The notes beneath the pieces were generated by a model. That model was given only the letters and a program-made list of their open reading frames with translations, made no database searches and was not told the origin of the DNA. A program made the translations under genes and the position numbers. 28,017 nt of DNA. Origin: JBEVEP01 sp040512755. Lineage in GTDB: Bacteria > Pseudomonadota > Alphaproteobacteria > Rhizobiales > Rhizobiaceae. Of the stretch, positions 1 to 6,691 are shown one piece after another. Every line of letters starts with the position of its first letter. Position 1 is the first letter of the stretch. The stretch spans positions 1-28,017 of the forward strand of contig JBEVEP010000118.1 in the NCBI GenBank assembly GCA_040512755.1. The letters run 5' to 3'.

Positions 1-59
1 ATTTTCGCTTCGTACAAAATGAACGAGCAAAACGAACTAAAGACGAAACGAGAAGTACC

Positions 60-200
60 ATGAACCTGATCCGCAATTACCGCAACTGGCGCCGCTACCG
101 GGAAACGGTTTCCGAGCTGAGCCGCCTGAGCAATCGGGAATTGACCGATCTCGGCATCACCCGCAGCGACATCCCCTTTGTCGCGCGTAAGTCCATCTGA
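60..200 (+). CDS. DUF1127 small protein (first copy)
   Basis: A 46-residue, arginine-rich protein that begins MNLIRNYRNWRRYRETV and contains the motif SNRELTDLGITRSDI. This is the whole of a DUF1127 domain (family length about 45-50 residues). It is too short to appear in ordinary gene lists. The start is the ATG at 60, with a GAGAAG sequence about five bases upstream. In Rhodobacter sphaeroides the DUF1127 protein CcaF1 is encoded just upstream of the CcsR small RNAs, binds RNA and affects their maturation and turnover. The gene here has the same context, lying ahead of a CTCCTCC hairpin array, so an RNA-binding role is a reasonable inference but is not shown by the sequence. It is followed 21 bases later by a near-identical second copy. 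The promoter is not visible, since the window starts 59 bases upstream. Confidence 0.9.
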   Translation: MNLIRNYRNWRRYRETVSELSRLSNRELTDLGITRSDIPFVARKSI

Positions 201-221
201 TTCAGACAAGTGAGCAAGACG

Positions 222-362
222 ATGAACCTGATCCGCAACTACCGTAACTGGCGCCGCTACCGCGAGACGGTCAACGAACTGGGCCGCCTTTCGAACCGCG
301 AACTCGGCGATCTCGGCATTACCCGCAGCGACATCCCGTTCGTTGCCCGCAAGGCCGTCTAA
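222..362 (+). CDS. DUF1127 small protein (second copy)
   Basis: A second 46-residue DUF1127 protein, MNLIRNYRNWRRYRETVNEL at the N terminus and GITRSDIPFVARKAV at the C terminus. It differs from the copy just upstream at only a handful of positions (for example S to N, S to G, T to G and the last two residues), so the pair is a tandem duplication of one small gene. The start is the ATG at 222. A weak AAGTGAG lies upstream, and translation may partly depend on the first gene 21 bases away. The stop is about nine bases before the first member of the hairpin array, so the two genes and the array are most simply read as one transcript. Role as for the first copy: candidate RNA-binding partner of the small RNAs, by analogy with Rhodobacter CcaF1. 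Confidence 0.9.
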   Translation: MNLIRNYRNWRRYRETVNELGRLSNRELGDLGITRSDIPFVARKAV

Positions 363-370
363 CAACGGAA

Positions 371-490
371 TTTCGTCGGGATCGACCTCCTCCCCGATCC
401 CGTCGGATAAAGGTCAGCTTTCACCTCCTCCCGATTGCTGACCACCAAAACGGCACCCGCCGAACCTCCTCCCTCGGCGGGTGCTGTTTC
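371..490 (+). ncRNA. CUCCUCCC-loop ('cuckoo'/CcsR-like) sRNA module 1
   Basis: Three consecutive hairpins, each with CTCCTCCC in the loop. Hairpin 1: stem GGGATCG (378-384) with CGATCCC (395-401). Hairpin 2: GGTCAGC (412-418) with GCTGACC (437-443). Hairpin 3: a long stem from 448-463 to 474-489 built on CACCCGCCGA. The stems differ while the loops are the same, which points to selection on the exposed loop. The loop resembles the anti-Shine-Dalgarno end of 16S rRNA (CCUCCU) and could pair with GGAGG ribosome-binding sites. The established relatives are the CcsR RNAs of Rhodobacter sphaeroides, also downstream of a DUF1127 gene. Hairpin 3 is followed by only three T, so it is probably not a full terminator. 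Confidence 0.8.
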
Positions 491-494
491 AAGG

Positions 495-638
495 TTTCGC
501 CTGACAAGGCGTAAGGAATTTCGTCAAGGCCATCCTCCTCCCAGGCTTTGGCGAATACACGGCCAGCCCCTCCTCCTCCCAAGTGCTGGCCGACAAAAAC
601 GACACCCGCCGAACCTCCTCCCTCGGCGGGTGTTGTTC
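495..638 (+). ncRNA. CUCCUCCC-loop ('cuckoo'/CcsR-like) sRNA module 2
   Basis: Three more hairpins with CTCCTCCC loops. Hairpin 4: stem 520-531 pairs with 544-555 over 12 base pairs including two G-T pairs. Hairpin 5: GGCCAGC (561-567) with GCTGGCC (585-591), loop with an extra CTC unit. Hairpin 6: stem 598-612 with 623-637, the ACACCCGCCGA stem again. A mini-hairpin CGCCT-GACA-AGGCG (498-511) precedes them. The module is a direct repeat of module 3 at an offset of 150 bases, and its second and third hairpins match those of module 1. The likely product is a processed stress-responsive small RNA; ends cannot be fixed from sequence. Confidence 0.8.
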
Positions 639-644
639 CAACGA

Positions 645-790
645 TTTCGCCTCACTAGGCGTGAGAAATTTCGCCAAGGCCATCCTCCTCCCAGGCTTTG
701 ACGAACACACGGCCAGCTACTCCTCCCAATTGCTGGCCGACAAAAACGACACCCGCCGAACCTCCTCCGTCGGCGGGCGTTGTTTTTTGG
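645..790 (+). ncRNA. CUCCUCCC-loop ('cuckoo'/CcsR-like) sRNA module 3
   Basis: Third copy of the module. Mini-hairpin CGCCT-CACT-AGGCG (648-661); hairpin 7 with stem 670-681 and 694-705 (one C-A mismatch); hairpin 8 GGCCAGC (711-717) with GCTGGCC (732-738); hairpin 9, the CACCCGCCGA-type stem, 742-787. Hairpins 7 and 8 keep CTCCTCCC exactly; hairpin 9 has CTCCTCCG. The mini-hairpin keeps its stem while its loop differs from module 2, which supports a real RNA structure. Hairpin 9 ends in six T and terminates the array. Confidence 0.8.
742..788 (+). terminator. Rho-independent terminator of the DUF1127/sRNA transcript
   Basis: Hairpin 9 has a long GC-rich stem (747-759 with 770-782) followed by TTTTTT (783-788), with an A-run (742-746) on the other side. 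It can work in both directions and also lies just past the stop of the convergent lipoprotein gene ending at 803. Confidence 0.8.
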
Positions 791-802
791 AGGCCCCAGA
801 GT

Positions 803-1432
803 TCACAGCCCCGATCGGCGTTCCGCTTCTGTCAACTCGCCGCTGGCGAGGAAGCCGCGCGGCAGCCATTCGCTAAGAGGCAGGATATCCGGCGCCCCGC
901 CCATTGGAGCGTACCAGGAATCGACCGCCCATTTCTTGCCGCTGGCATCGCGGATAACGGCAGTGTTGTGCGGATATCGGCCGTCAATCAGAAAACCGCG
1001 CGACGCATTCATCGCCACGTCGTGGTGCCTGAGAAGGCCATGCCTTTCCAGATACTTCAGTAGCGTGCGCGTATTGGTCGATTCGTCGATGCAATCCATC
1101 TGGCCCCGGATACCCGCGGCGCCCAGTTCCGATTTCCGCTGGTCTGTCACGCCCGTGACCTGACGGGTGCGATTCTCGAAATAGGCTACAGAACGGGCGA
1201 TTGCCTGTCGCTCGGCTGTCGGCGATTTGGCGCCGGACGCCATGATGGCGGCGAACTCTTTTTCGTCCGACGCGGTCAGCATCAATTTCGAACGGAATTT
1301 GCAGCCATAGCCGTGGCAGATTTCAACGTGCTCGCTACCGGTCGTGGGCACGGTGGGCATTTCGGTCGTGCAACTGGCAACGAGCAGGCCAGTGAGCACG
1401 GCGGAGACCCAAAGCGGCGAATCGCACTTCAT
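803..1432 (-). CDS. Putative lipoprotein with a Cys-His-Asp (transglutaminase-like) pattern
   Basis: A 209-residue protein from the ATG at 1432; an in-frame TTG three codons upstream (1441) is possible. Neither start has a clear ribosome-binding site. The N terminus is a lipoprotein signal ending in VASC, so Cys21 would be lipidated and the protein anchored to the outer or inner membrane. Cys39 and Cys44 (ICHGYGC) could form a disulfide. The C-terminal half contains Cys114 (QMDCIDESTNT), His155 (RYPHNTAV) and Asp171 (WAVDSWY). The order and spacing resemble the Cys-His-Asp triad of transglutaminase-like/papain-fold proteases, but I cannot confirm the fold. It is single-gene, convergent with the small-RNA array and divergent from trmFO. 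It is best called a conserved hypothetical lipoprotein, with the enzymatic idea as inference. Confidence 0.75.
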   Translation of the reverse strand: MKCDSPLWVSAVLTGLLVASCTTEMPTVPTTGSEHVEICHGYGCKFRSKLMLTASDEKEFAAIMASGAKSPTAERQAIARSVAYFENRTRQVTGVTDQRKSELGAAGIRGQMDCIDESTNTRTLLKYLERHGLLRHHDVAMNASRGFLIDGRYPHNTAVIRDASGKKWAVDSWYAPMGGAPDILPLSEWLPRGFLASGELTEAERRSGL

Positions 1433-1552
1433 AGGTTTCAAATATAAGCAGTTGCCGGAAGTGCGTCACAGTCGGATTGCGGCTTGATTTGCCAATTCGA
1501 GCTCAAGCTGCATCGAATTGCTTTCGGAACCGGAGCGGACTATTTGAACGCC

Positions 1553-2956
1553 ATGTTAAATCCTATTCATATCATCGGCGGCGGCCTGGCGGGTTCCGAG
1601 GCGGCTTGGCAGGCGGCAGAGGCTGGCGTCCCAGTGATCCTTCACGAAATGCGGCCCGTCCGCGGCACTGATGCCCACAAGACGGACGGCTTAGCGGAAC
1701 TGGTCTGTTCCAACTCTTTCCGCTCCGACGATGCCGAAACAAATGCCGTCGGGCTTTTGCATGCGGAAATGAGACTTGCCGGATCCCTGATCATGGCCTC
1801 TGGCGACGCTCATCAGGTACCTGCCGGCGGCGCACTGGCCGTTGACCGCGATGGCTTCTCAGCCGCAGTCACGGCAAAACTTGAAGCGCATCCGCTAATA
1901 TCGATCATTCGCGAGGAAGTGACTGGATTACCTCGCTTTGATTGGGATCAGGCGATAATTGCGACAGGCCCCCTCACCGCTCCCTCGCTCGCGGATGCGA
2001 TTGCCTCAACAACCGGCGCCGACGCGTTGGCCTTCTTCGACGCCATCGCGCCGATTGTCCATTTCGACACGATCGACATGGATGTCTGCTGGTTCCAGTC
2101 CCGCTACGACAAGGTTGGACCGGGCGGCACCGGCAAGGACTACATCAACTGCCCGATGGACAAGGAACAGTATGAATCCTTTATCCGGGCGGTTCTTGAT
2201 GGCGGCAAGACGGAATTCAAGCAGGGGGAAGGTACGCCCTATTTCGATGGCTGCCTGCCTATCGAAGTGATGGCTGAACGCGGCCCCGAGACTTTGCGTC
2301 ACGGCCCGATGAAGCCAATGGGTCTCACCAACGCGCACAATCCCACGGTCAAGCCTTACGCAGTTGTGCAACTGCGGCAGGACAATGCGCTTGGCACACT
2401 TTACAACATGGTGGGATTCCAAACAAAGCTGAAACACGCCGAACAAGTGCGCATCTTCCGAACCATTCCTGGATTGGAGACTGCTGAGTTCGCGCGGTTA
2501 GGTGGCCTTCACCGCAACACGTACATCAACTCTCCGACATTGCTCGACGCGTCGCTGCAATTGAAGGTTAGGCCCGGCTTACGCTTCGCGGGGCAGATCA
2601 CCGGCTGCGAAGGCTATGTCGAATCTGCGGCAGTTGGCCTGCTCGCGGGCCGTTTCGCTGCAGCCGAACGGCTCGGCACGCCTATTTCCATTCCGCCTGC
2701 CACGACAGCTTTGGGCGCATTGCTCAATCACATCACCGGGGGTCACATCATATCGGACGACGAACCGGGCAAGCGTTCTTTCCAGCCCATGAACATCAAT
2801 TTCGGCCTGTTTCCACCTGTCGAAACGCCGAAGCCAGATGGGAAACGTTTGCGAGGCAAGGAAAAGACCATCGCGAAGAAGAAGGCGATGACCGCAAGGG
2901 CGCTCGCCGATTGCCGCGCTTGGCTCGGCCTGCCGGGGGTTGCCGTCGCCGCATAG
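1553..2956 (+). CDS. trmFO: Methylenetetrahydrofolate-tRNA-(uracil-5-)-methyltransferase TrmFO
   Basis: A 467-residue cytosolic flavoenzyme that makes 5-methyluridine at position 54 of tRNA, using methylenetetrahydrofolate as carbon donor and FAD as cofactor. The N terminus IHIIGGGLAGSEAAWQAA is the FAD-binding Rossmann motif. LVCSNSFRSDDAETNAVG (Cys52) and YINCPMDKEQYESF (Cys200) are the two conserved cysteine regions of the family; the second is the catalytic one. The C-terminal INFGLFPP and QITGCEGYVESAAVGLLAGR motifs are also typical. The ATG at 1553 puts the dinucleotide fold right at the N terminus as in relatives. A TTG at 1544 has a better-spaced GGAGCGG upstream and would add three residues. 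The reading frame is open further upstream to 1484, but that extension is unlike the family. The length is normal and no defects are seen. Confidence 0.97.
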   Translation: MLNPIHIIGGGLAGSEAAWQAAEAGVPVILHEMRPVRGTDAHKTDGLAELVCSNSFRSDDAETNAVGLLHAEMRLAGSLIMASGDAHQVPAGGALAVDRDGFSAAVTAKLEAHPLISIIREEVTGLPRFDWDQAIIATGPLTAPSLADAIASTTGADALAFFDAIAPIVHFDTIDMDVCWFQSRYDKVGPGGTGKDYINCPMDKEQYESFIRAVLDGGKTEFKQGEGTPYFDGCLPIEVMAERGPETLRHGPMKPMGLTNAHNPTVKPYAVVQLRQDNALGTLYNMVGFQTKLKHAEQVRIFRTIPGLETAEFARLGGLHRNTYINSPTLLDASLQLKVRPGLRFAGQITGCEGYVESAAVGLLAGRFAAAERLGTPISIPPATTALGALLNHITGGHIISDDEPGKRSFQPMNINFGLFPPVETPKPDGKRLRGKEKTIAKKKAMTARALADCRAWLGLPGVAVAA

Positions 2957-2985
2957 CTGACTGGCAAGACTCTTGGCGCAAGCCT

Positions 2986-5151
2986 TTAGTGCGGCCTCAC
3001 CTGCCCCTCGGTCGGCTGCGGCAAGGCGAGGATTTGCGCCGCTCTGTTGAACACCGCATCAGCGATGTGCGCATGCCCTTCAGCGGTCGGATGAAAGGGC
3101 CCGCCAAGGCATGCTTCGACCAAATCGAGCAATCCCCATTGCGCCGGCGGTGGCGGAGTGCCGTTTGCCTTGTACTGTACGAAAAGACATATGTCATTGA
3201 GCGTCCGGAACCAGCGTTGCCTCGGCGCATAGGCTCGCGTGTCGCGGGTTGCGACGAAATCATCCTCCCGATTGGCCGCGAACGGCTCAAAATCAGACCA
3301 TTTGTTCCGGGGACTGGCGAAATGATAGTAGGGCAGCATGAGGTTTTCGGCCGCTGACATGCCGCCTCCTATCTGCCGTTGCGCACAGATGCCGTGCCGT
3401 GAAAATGCATCGCGGTGGGCGTCGACGAAGTACCAGTTGCCCACCCGCGCGGCCTCACGGGTCGCGGGATAGAGGATCTCGTTCGCAAACCGGCTCACTG
3501 GCCGGAGCGTCGGCACGTCGATTGAGAAGACGCCTCCGACATTGAACCCTTCCAATCGCTCGCGCGGATCAGTCGTGCCGCACAGTACGCCGTTCTCATT
3601 GAACTCGATCAGCGGAAACGCGGTAAGCACGATATTCGGTTTTCCTGCTCCATTCGTTGCAAAAGGGAACGGCGCCAGAGCCTTGCGCAGCGCCGAGAAG
3701 CGTGCGGGCAGTTCCCGCGCCTTCTGCTGCGCCCGCTCGACTCCATGAGCCTTCGTCAGGCGGGCCAGCGTGCGGATCACATCCGCGCCCAATAGGTTTG
3801 CACGCCGCCGGGTCAACGCGTTGGCATAGGGAGGTCTGGCCTTGGTCAGAACATTCGCGACCAGCGGGGTAAAGCCGACGTCATTGCCTCCGATTGAGAT
3901 GATCAGGAGGTCAATCTGACGAAGGAACTTATTGCCCGGACAGCTGAGAAGATTGACATTGCGGATGGGCCGCCCGGATGGAACGGTGACCGGTTGATCC
4001 AGTGAAATCGCGCGCGTCGGACGCCGGCCGGACAAGTCTTCGGCGCAGAGCTCGATCATCAGGCGATCGATCTGCGACAAGTTCCTTCGCGAACGGCCAC
4101 CGCCTGTGAAGTATGAAGGTTCAACGGTTTCTACTCCCGCATAGGGAAGTAGCATTCCTTCGGTTATCTCCGCACCCGAACAGGCAAAGCCAAGAAACGT
4201 CACTGCACTATGGACTGGATCTGCCAGAGCGATCTGCAGGGCCGTACGCAAATGGTAGCTATAGGCCGACCTATGACATTTCCGATCGAGCCATCCCGCC
4301 GGCACGTTCTGCATGCGGACTGGAAGCGAATATGCCGGAACAGACCGAATTGCCTGCCGCGCCGGATCGTAGACAAAGGATATGTTCAGGCCAGCTCGAT
4401 GCGAGAAACGGTCGATCTCGACCGGCGTATCCGGATTGCCTTCACCGGACGAGAAACTGTCGCCCATGCCCACAACAAGCCGATCCCGAACCCAGATACG
4501 GTCATGGGACAACATCGTGCCGTCAGGCAGCGTAACGGACACTGCCACGCCACGTTCGCGCTCAGGGCGATCCGGCTCAAACGGGATTCGGCCTTCGACG
4601 TCTTCGCCGCACGGCCGTTCGGTCTCAAGTCCAATGCTCTCTGCGCCGACAATGAAAATAGCCCGGGGCGCCGACCATCTGCACCGTCCGGCAGGCGGAT
4701 CGGCAATGCGGAGGATGACCGTATGCCGTTGCGGCCTGACATAGTCCGTCCTGAACGAGACGCCAAACGTATCGCTCTTGCATGAGGCGTGCCATTGCTG
4801 CCTGCTGTCCCAGCATGTGCCACGGCGGCGATTGATGTGATGAGCCCAGCCCCTTTCTGGCCGTCCTGCGATATGCGCCTCCGGATAGGCCCCTGGGTTC
4901 AGCCGATACCACTCGCGAAGCCAGCGCGGATCGTTCACCAGGCGCTCAAGATCGGAAACGGCAGTTGCACTCAACGCACCGCCATTCGCGGCGAGAACGT
5001 CGGCCATTGCCTCGCGATGCATGTTGAAGTCAGTGGTTTCGACGAAGTAGCGAAACGGATGCTTGAGATGCCATCGAATCTCCGGCGAAGAATAGGCCGG
5101 AAACCCCCACAACAAACACAGAAAAGCGATGGCAAGCCGAAACACTACCAC
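2986..5151 (-). CDS. Secreted SGNH/GDSL-type hydrolase
   Basis: A 721-residue protein with an N-terminal signal peptide (residues 1-22, hydrophobic core LAIAFLCLLWGF, then AYSS). Residues about 25-225 form a cysteine-containing domain that I do not recognise. The SGNH hydrolase domain follows: block I GDSFSSGEGNP with the catalytic serine at 232, block III IISIGGNDVGF (GGND at 421-424), and block V PFHPTAEGH with the catalytic histidine near 687. It is therefore an exported esterase/lipase-type hydrolase; the substrate is unknown. It is much longer than a simple GDSL lipase (about 200-350 residues). The start is the GTG at 5151, immediately upstream of the signal peptide, with an AGG about nine bases before it. 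It has its own upstream promoter-like sequence and is convergent with trmFO, 29 bases away. Confidence 0.85.
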   Translation of the reverse strand: MVVFRLAIAFLCLLWGFPAYSSPEIRWHLKHPFRYFVETTDFNMHREAMADVLAANGGALSATAVSDLERLVNDPRWLREWYRLNPGAYPEAHIAGRPERGWAHHINRRRGTCWDSRQQWHASCKSDTFGVSFRTDYVRPQRHTVILRIADPPAGRCRWSAPRAIFIVGAESIGLETERPCGEDVEGRIPFEPDRPERERGVAVSVTLPDGTMLSHDRIWVRDRLVVGMGDSFSSGEGNPDTPVEIDRFSHRAGLNISFVYDPARQAIRSVPAYSLPVRMQNVPAGWLDRKCHRSAYSYHLRTALQIALADPVHSAVTFLGFACSGAEITEGMLLPYAGVETVEPSYFTGGGRSRRNLSQIDRLMIELCAEDLSGRRPTRAISLDQPVTVPSGRPIRNVNLLSCPGNKFLRQIDLLIISIGGNDVGFTPLVANVLTKARPPYANALTRRRANLLGADVIRTLARLTKAHGVERAQQKARELPARFSALRKALAPFPFATNGAGKPNIVLTAFPLIEFNENGVLCGTTDPRERLEGFNVGGVFSIDVPTLRPVSRFANEILYPATREAARVGNWYFVDAHRDAFSRHGICAQRQIGGGMSAAENLMLPYYHFASPRNKWSDFEPFAANREDDFVATRDTRAYAPRQRWFRTLNDICLFVQYKANGTPPPPAQWGLLDLVEACLGGPFHPTAEGHAHIADAVFNRAAQILALPQPTEGQVRPH

Positions 5152-5176
5152 CCCCGCTGACCTACTATATCTAAGA

Positions 5177-5205
5177 GGTTATGCCCCCTACTTGACTTCT
5201 GTCAA
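5177..5205 (-). promoter_or_regulatory. Possible promoter and inverted repeat upstream of the SGNH hydrolase
   Basis: Reading leftward, TTGACA (5205-5200) is a good -35 match, followed after 17 bases by ATAACC (5182-5177), a weak -10. The -35 lies within an inverted repeat TTGAC-N4-GTCAA (5192-5205), which could be an operator. Judged by eye only. Confidence 0.35.
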
Positions 5206-5233
5206 TTTACGGGAAGCAACCTTGATCCAGCGT

Positions 5234-6181
5234 TTAAGTCTTTGCGGGCGCTGAAAGCGGCAATCCAGGCTTTCCTGCCTCACCGGGATTCCTCCCGACA
5301 TAGGCAGCCTTCAGGCTCTCGGAAGTGTCTCGTGAGCCGTCGTGGCTCCAGCCAGGCGGTGCAAAGAGGTACCGGAGGCGCTCGCGAAAGGTCAGGCCGG
5401 TCAAAAAGACGTCTCTGAATATGCTGACATACTCGTGAAACGCGACTTTCAGCGGATTGAACGTGCCGAGATTCTTCACAATTCCGTAGCGTGGCCGGTC
5501 TTCCTGGAGCTCTCCAACGAATGTCCCGAAAAGGCGGTCCCAGATGATCAGAGTGCCGGCATAGTTCGCGTCGAGATAGCGCGCGTTGGTCGCGTGATGC
5601 ACCCGATGGTGCGACGGTGTGTTGAAGATGAATTCGAACCACGGCCACATTTTTCCAATGGTCTCCGTATGGATCCAGAACTGCCAGACGAGATTGAGGC
5701 CGTAGACGAAAGCGATCACCGCAGGGTGGAAGCCAAGCAGGACCAGCGGCGCCTGCAGAACGAACATGCCGGTGAAAAGCCCGGTCCAGCTTTGGCGCAG
5801 AGCTGTCGAAAGATTGTAGTGCTGGCTGGAATGGTGGTTGACGTGCTCGGCCCAAACCCAGCGGACCCGGTGCGCAATACGGTGGTACCAGTAGTAACGC
5901 AGGTCATCGAGCAGAAACGCCGCCACAAACACCCAAACTGAAAGGCCGAGCGCGAAAAGCCGGAACTGCCAAATCCAGACCAGCGCCGAATAGGAAACCA
6001 CGCCAAGCAACAGCCCCGCCACGACATTTCCGGTTCCCATCATCAAGCTGGTCAGCGTATCGCGGGTTTCAAATGCGCCTTTGGCGCGTCCCGTGCGGAT
6101 GAGCCAAAGTTCAATGAGGATCGCGACGACGAAGAACGGAATCGCCAGTTCGGTCACTTTCGGAAAATCATAGGTTTCCAT
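5234..6181 (-). CDS. Sterol desaturase / fatty acid hydroxylase family protein
   Basis: A 315-residue integral membrane protein. Hydrophobic segments lie at about 10-30, 45-90 and 130-165. Histidine boxes of the membrane di-iron hydroxylase/desaturase superfamily are all present: HRIAH (100-104), HVNHHSSQH (113-121), H171 in WIHTETIG, and SHHRVHH (190-196). These bind two irons and use O2 to hydroxylate or desaturate a lipid; the substrate cannot be told from the sequence, and sterol, fatty acid and carotenoid-type lipids are all possible. Its ATG overlaps the stop of the upstream gene by one base (TGATG), so the two are translationally coupled. The C-terminal tail after about 275 is polar and likely cytoplasmic. 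Length is typical for the family. Confidence 0.9.
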   Translation of the reverse strand: METYDFPKVTELAIPFFVVAILIELWLIRTGRAKGAFETRDTLTSLMMGTGNVVAGLLLGVVSYSALVWIWQFRLFALGLSVWVFVAAFLLDDLRYYWYHRIAHRVRWVWAEHVNHHSSQHYNLSTALRQSWTGLFTGMFVLQAPLVLLGFHPAVIAFVYGLNLVWQFWIHTETIGKMWPWFEFIFNTPSHHRVHHATNARYLDANYAGTLIIWDRLFGTFVGELQEDRPRYGIVKNLGTFNPLKVAFHEYVSIFRDVFLTGLTFRERLRYLFAPPGWSHDGSRDTSESLKAAYVGRNPGEAGKPGLPLSAPAKT

Positions 6182-6612
6182 CAGAACAATTTCCTCGCGC
6201 GCTTATGGGCATAGCCGAGAACGTTTCTTACGATCCGCGGGGTCTCCTCCTGAGCGAAGCGAAACTCTCCGCCGCCCCAGGTGAAATCGTGGAACTTGAG
6301 CAAAACAGTGCCTTCCCTCAGCATACCTATGTAGGCCACGTCCTTCGCCGACACGATGCGCGTCAGAAACTTGTCTCCAAACCGCTGAACGATCCCCAGT
6401 CGAGAACCATCCAATTCAAGGATTGCCGCAGCCGCATTTCTCGTCAGATGAACCTCGGAAATTTCCTCATCCGGGAAGTCTTCCCAGAAACGGATTCGCG
6501 CCTGTTCGGGATCCGTCAGCCTTGCCTTCACGCTGCCGCCTGTAAAGTGCACAGCGGCTACAGCTATGGAAATCCCCATGACGACCAGCGCCACAAGTAT
6601 GGGCAAACTCAT
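6181..6612 (-). CDS. Conserved hypothetical protein with one membrane anchor
   Basis: A 143-residue protein from the ATG at 6612, which has a GGGGGA ribosome-binding site nine bases upstream; the frame is open for 18 further codons but that extension lacks one. A single transmembrane helix (residues about 4-24) precedes a soluble domain of about 115 residues, rich in acidic residues at first (DFPDEEISEVHLT) and with a later KFHDFTWGGGEFRF stretch. I do not recognise the domain. The stop overlaps the start of the sterol-desaturase-family gene, so it is the first gene of a two-gene operon and may work with that enzyme at the membrane. No catalytic motif is visible. Confidence 0.8.
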   Translation of the reverse strand: MSLPILVALVVMGISIAVAAVHFTGGSVKARLTDPEQARIRFWEDFPDEEISEVHLTRNAAAAILELDGSRLGIVQRFGDKFLTRIVSAKDVAYIGMLREGTVLLKFHDFTWGGGEFRFAQEETPRIVRNVLGYAHKRARKLF

Positions 6613-6668
6613 TTCTGATATCCCCCACCGCCAAGCACAACCAACGCGGCAGAGGAAAGCTATCATTA

Positions 6669-6684
6669 TTGACTTTTACGTCAA
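6669..6684. promoter_or_regulatory. Inverted repeat TTGAC-N6-GTCAA upstream of the membrane-protein operon
   Basis: A 5-base inverted repeat about 57 bases upstream of the ATG at 6612. It resembles the TTGAC-N4-GTCAA repeat upstream of the SGNH hydrolase, but the spacing differs. On the minus strand its TTGACG could be a -35 element, with a poor -10. Weak evidence. Confidence 0.25.
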
Positions 6685-6691
6685 CTGCTCC

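Larger units (their letters stand above)
495..790 (+). repeat. Tandem direct repeat of about 150 bp (two close copies)
   Basis: The segments 495-638 and 645-790 are near-identical in order and content at an offset of 150 bases, shrinking to 147 in the last hairpin because one loop is three bases shorter. The more diverged unit at 371-490 is a third copy. This indicates expansion of the hairpin array by unequal crossing-over or slippage. It is not a CRISPR: spacers are absent and every repeat is self-complementary with a constant loop. Confidence 0.75.

Noticed and set aside
371..790. CRISPR-like repeat array
   Set aside because: Repeats are self-complementary hairpins with a constant loop; no unique spacers and no cas genes are present.
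435..876. Several overlapping open frames within the hairpin array
   Set aside because: They come from the repeated structured RNA, have proline/arginine-rich low-complexity products and no ribosome-binding sites.
1484..1552. Upstream extension of trmFO
   Set aside because: The FAD-binding fold should be at the N terminus; the extension has no family match and no ribosome-binding site.
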